Of a stretch of 64,000 nt of DNA, positions 61,688-64,000 are shown piece by piece. Where the stretch lies: NCBI RefSeq assembly GCF_042646385.1, contig NZ_JBHRTO010000001.1, positions 2,046,001 to 2,110,000 of the forward strand. Reading direction: 5' to 3'. The number at the start of each line of letters is the position of its first letter. Within the stretch, counting starts at the first letter, position 1. A program made the position numbers and the translations under genes. The notes below the pieces were generated by a model that worked only from the letters and a program-made list of their open reading frames with translations, did not search any database and had not been told where the DNA came from. The stretch comes from Cypionkella sinensis (lineage in GTDB: Bacteria > Pseudomonadota > Alphaproteobacteria > Rhodobacterales > Rhodobacteraceae).

Positions 61688-62587
61688 ATGAGCCTTGATA
61701 ACGTTCCAAATCTGCGCGGCCTTGACGGCGACGGCTCGGTGCAGGTGCATCAGGATGCCGACACCAAGATCGAAGGCGCAAAGGTGTTTTCGGTTTACGG
61801 CAAGGGCGGGATCGGCAAATCCACCACCTCGAGCAACCTGTCGGCGGCGTTTTCGATGATGGGCAAGCGGGTGTTGCAGATCGGCTGCGACCCCAAGCAT
61901 GACAGCACCTTCACCCTGACCGGGCGGCTGCAAGCCACCGTCATCGACATCCTGAAAGACGTCGATTTCCACGCCGAAGAACTGCGCCCCGAAGATTACG
62001 TCGCCACCGGCTTTAACGGCGTGAAATGTGTCGAGGCCGGCGGCCCGCCCGCTGGCACCGGCTGCGGCGGCTATGTGGTGGGCCAGACCGTGAAGCTGCT
62101 GAAGCAGCATCACCTGCTGGAAGACACCGATGTGGTGATTTTTGACGTGCTGGGCGATGTGGTCTGCGGCGGTTTTGCCGCCCCTTTGCAGCACGCCGAC
62201 CGCGCCGTGATCGTCACCGCCAATGATTTTGACAGCATCTACGCGATGAACCGCATCATCGCCGCCGTGCAGGCCAAATCGGGCAACTACAAGGTGCGGC
62301 TGGCAGGCTGCGTCGCCAACCGCTCACGCGAGACGAACGAGGTGGACCGCTACTGCGACCGCGTCGGCTTTAATCGCATCGCCCATATGCCCGACATTGA
62401 TGCCATCCGCCGCAGCCGTCTGAAGAAAAAGACCCTGTTCGAGATGGACGACTCGGAAGACATCGTGATGGCCCGCGCCGAATACATGCGGCTGGCCGAC
62501 AAGCTGTGGCGCTCGGTGCAGGAACCCGGATCGACCCCCGCGCCGCTGCCGGATCGTGAGATTTTTGAGTTGCTGGGGTTCGATTGA
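61688..62587 (+). CDS. bchL: Light-independent protochlorophyllide reductase iron protein L
   Basis: The 299-residue NifH-like ATPase has the P-loop YGKGGIGKSTT near residue 38 and the [4Fe-4S] ligands C126 (GTGCGG) and C160 (DVVCGG). It hands electrons to BchNB with ATP hydrolysis. It starts at ATG 61688 and its stop overlaps the start of bchM by one base. Confidence 0.96.
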   Translation: MSLDNVPNLRGLDGDGSVQVHQDADTKIEGAKVFSVYGKGGIGKSTTSSNLSAAFSMMGKRVLQIGCDPKHDSTFTLTGRLQATVIDILKDVDFHAEELRPEDYVATGFNGVKCVEAGGPPAGTGCGGYVVGQTVKLLKQHHLLEDTDVVIFDVLGDVVCGGFAAPLQHADRAVIVTANDFDSIYAMNRIIAAVQAKSGNYKVRLAGCVANRSRETNEVDRYCDRVGFNRIAHMPDIDAIRRSRLKKKTLFEMDDSEDIVMARAEYMRLADKLWRSVQEPGSTPAPLPDREIFELLGFD

Positions 62588-63252
62588 TGGCCAATTACGA
62601 CACCACCCTCACCCGCGTGGAAGACTACTTTGATCGCTCGGCGACCAAAGTGTGGGAGCGTCTGACCTCGGACGCCCCCGTCTCCCGCATCCGCCAGACC
62701 GTGCGCGAAGGCCGTGACAAGATGCGCGCGCTGATGCTGTCCCGCCTGCCCGCCGATCTGCGTGGCGCGCGGGTGCTGGATGCAGGCTGTGGTGCCGGGC
62801 AGATGACGGCGGAGTTGGCCGCGCGCGGGGCCGATGTGATGGCGGTGGATATCTCGCCCGCCCTGGTCGATATCGCGCTGGCCCGCCTGCCCGCAGAACA
62901 TGCGCCCCGCGTCAGCTTTGCCTCTGGCGACATGACCGCCGACCATGGCCGCTTTGATTATGTCATCGCGATGGACAGCCTGATTTACTACGGCACCCAA
63001 GACATCACCGCCGCCTTGGAGCGCCTGGGCAGCCGCACCGAACGCGCCGTGGTGTTCACCGTCGCCCCGAAAACCGCGTTTCTGATGACGTTCTGGAGCA
63101 TGGGCAAACTGTTTCCCCGCGCCGATCGCAGCCCGGTCATGGTGCCGCACGCCTATCCCACCCTGAACCGCGCCACCAAGGGCCGCGTCACCAAAATCGA
63201 CCGCGTCTCGCGCGGGTTCTACATCTCGGAATGTCTGGAGTATCGGCCGTGA
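62587..63252 (+). CDS. bchM: Mg-protoporphyrin IX O-methyltransferase
   Basis: The 221-residue methyltransferase has the SAM motif VLDAGCGAGQMTAEL near residue 63 and DYVIAMDSLIYY. It methylates the C13 propionate of Mg-protoporphyrin IX. ATG 62587 overlaps the bchL stop, and its stop overlaps the GTG start of lhaA. Confidence 0.94.
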   Translation: MANYDTTLTRVEDYFDRSATKVWERLTSDAPVSRIRQTVREGRDKMRALMLSRLPADLRGARVLDAGCGAGQMTAELAARGADVMAVDISPALVDIALARLPAEHAPRVSFASGDMTADHGRFDYVIAMDSLIYYGTQDITAALERLGSRTERAVVFTVAPKTAFLMTFWSMGKLFPRADRSPVMVPHAYPTLNRATKGRVTKIDRVSRGFYISECLEYRP

Positions 63253-64000
63253 TTTTCTTCAAATCAAAGCATGTACAACAGCTTGGCGCGCGGTGGATGC
63301 CGTTCGCCGATGCCGCGTCCGAAGGGCTGACCCTGCCGCAACTGCTGCGGCTGGGGCTGTTTCAGGTCTCGGTCGGCATGGCGGCGGTGTTGCTTTTGGG
63401 CACGCTGAACCGCGTGATGATTGTCGAGCTTGGCGTGCCTGCGTCCATCGTGGCGCTGATGATCGCGCTGCCGGTGGTTTCGGCCCCGTTCCGCGCTCTG
63501 TTGGGCCATAAATCCGACACCCACAAAAGCTGGATCGGCTGGAAGCGCGTGCCTTACCTGTGGTTCGGCAGCCTGTGGCAAATGGGTGGCCTTGCGATCA
63601 TGCCGTTTGCGCTGATCGTGTTGTCGGGTGATCAGGTGCATGGGCCGGAATGGGCGGGCAAGGTCTTGGCGGGCATCGCGTTTCTGATGACCGGCGTGGG
63701 CATGCACATGACGCAGACCGCCGGTCTGGCGCTGGCATCCGACCGCGCCAGCCCTGAAACCCGCCCGCGCGTGGTGGCGCTGCTTTATGTGATGTTCCTG
63801 CTGGGCATGGCGGTTTCTGCCGTGGTTCTGGGGCTTTTGCTGCGCAACTTCGATGAAATCCGCCTGATCCGCGTCGTGCAAGGCTGCGGCGTGGCCACGA
63901 TGGTGCTGAACCTGATCGCGCTGTGGAAACAGGAAAAAGTCCGCCCGATGAACGCCGAGGAAATGGCGCAGACCCGGCCGATCTTTCACGAAGGCTGGCG
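63249..64000 (+). CDS. lhaA: LhaA/PucC family light-harvesting assembly factor, truncated by the window edge
   Basis: The visible 250 residues start at GTG 63249 (IFFKSKHVQQLGARWMPFAD) and include LLRLGLFQVSVGMAAVLLLGTLNRVMIVELGVP, typical of LhaA, and GHKSDTHKSWIGWKRVPYLWFG. About five or six hydrophobic helices are visible. The protein aids assembly of the LH1 antenna. It follows bchM with a 4-base overlap; puhA would be expected next, beyond the edge. Confidence 0.92.
   Translation, partial: MIFFKSKHVQQLGARWMPFADAASEGLTLPQLLRLGLFQVSVGMAAVLLLGTLNRVMIVELGVPASIVALMIALPVVSAPFRALLGHKSDTHKSWIGWKRVPYLWFGSLWQMGGLAIMPFALIVLSGDQVHGPEWAGKVLAGIAFLMTGVGMHMTQTAGLALASDRASPETRPRVVALLYVMFLLGMAVSAVVLGLLLRNFDEIRLIRVVQGCGVATMVLNLIALWKQEKVRPMNAEEMAQTRPIFHEGW

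Overview
The window reads as GC-rich alphaproteobacterial DNA from a bacteriochlorophyll-making member of the Rhodobacteraceae/Rhodobacterales. The support is the gene order ppaA-ppsR-bchG-pucC-like-bchP-idi diverging from bchF-N-B-H-L-M-lhaA, near-textbook PpsR boxes (TGT-N12-ACA), a repABC replication module, and a dispersed intergenic repeat of a kind that looks familiar from this family. No rRNA, tRNA, CRISPR array, transposase or integrase was seen.

Layout. 0-7.3 kb: a partial gene, a small secreted S74-type protein, iolG, a LolC/YbbP-type permease with its ATPase, tesA and a GlcD-type flavoprotein. 7.3-14.7 kb: a perfect 32-bp inverted repeat, an MFS exporter, an ScfR/RamB-type regulator, and the divergent sgaA-mclA-mtkA-mtkB operon of glyoxylate/malyl-CoA metabolism. 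14.7-17.7 kb: a tetrapyrrole outpost with hemE, bciA and a second AerR/PpaA-like B12-binding regulator. 17.9-23.8 kb: a replication and partition region with a DUF4143 ATPase, two parS palindromes, repC, a counter-transcribed RNA, repB, repA, and a divergent ParB-like gene. 23.9-31.6 kb: a hydrolase-membrane fusion, an MFS transporter, an amidase, and a molybdenum hydroxylase (IorAB type) with a dihaem cytochrome c. 31.7-40.1 kb: a sugar-acid/polyol island with a FadR-type regulator, KDG-type kinase, two dehydrogenases, a ribose-type ABC importer and an SDR. 40.1-47.8 kb: a probable Amadori-compound (fructosyl-amino acid) island with FrlD-like kinase, FrlB-like deglycase, GntR/UTRA and LacI regulators, an ornithine-cyclodeaminase-family enzyme and a polar amino-acid ABC importer. 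47.9-64 kb: part of the photosynthesis gene cluster, running off the right edge inside lhaA.

How the parts fit. HemE feeds the tetrapyrrole trunk. BchH, BchM, BciA, BchNBL and BchF carry Mg-porphyrin towards bacteriochlorophyllide, BchG adds the tail, BchP reduces it and Idi supplies isoprenoid units. PpsR with PpaA, and perhaps the second AerR-like protein, would set expression by oxygen and light. The most striking feature is physical: a complete repABC cassette lies about 25 kb from the photosynthesis cluster, so this cluster is probably on a plasmid or chromid, together with a hemE copy.
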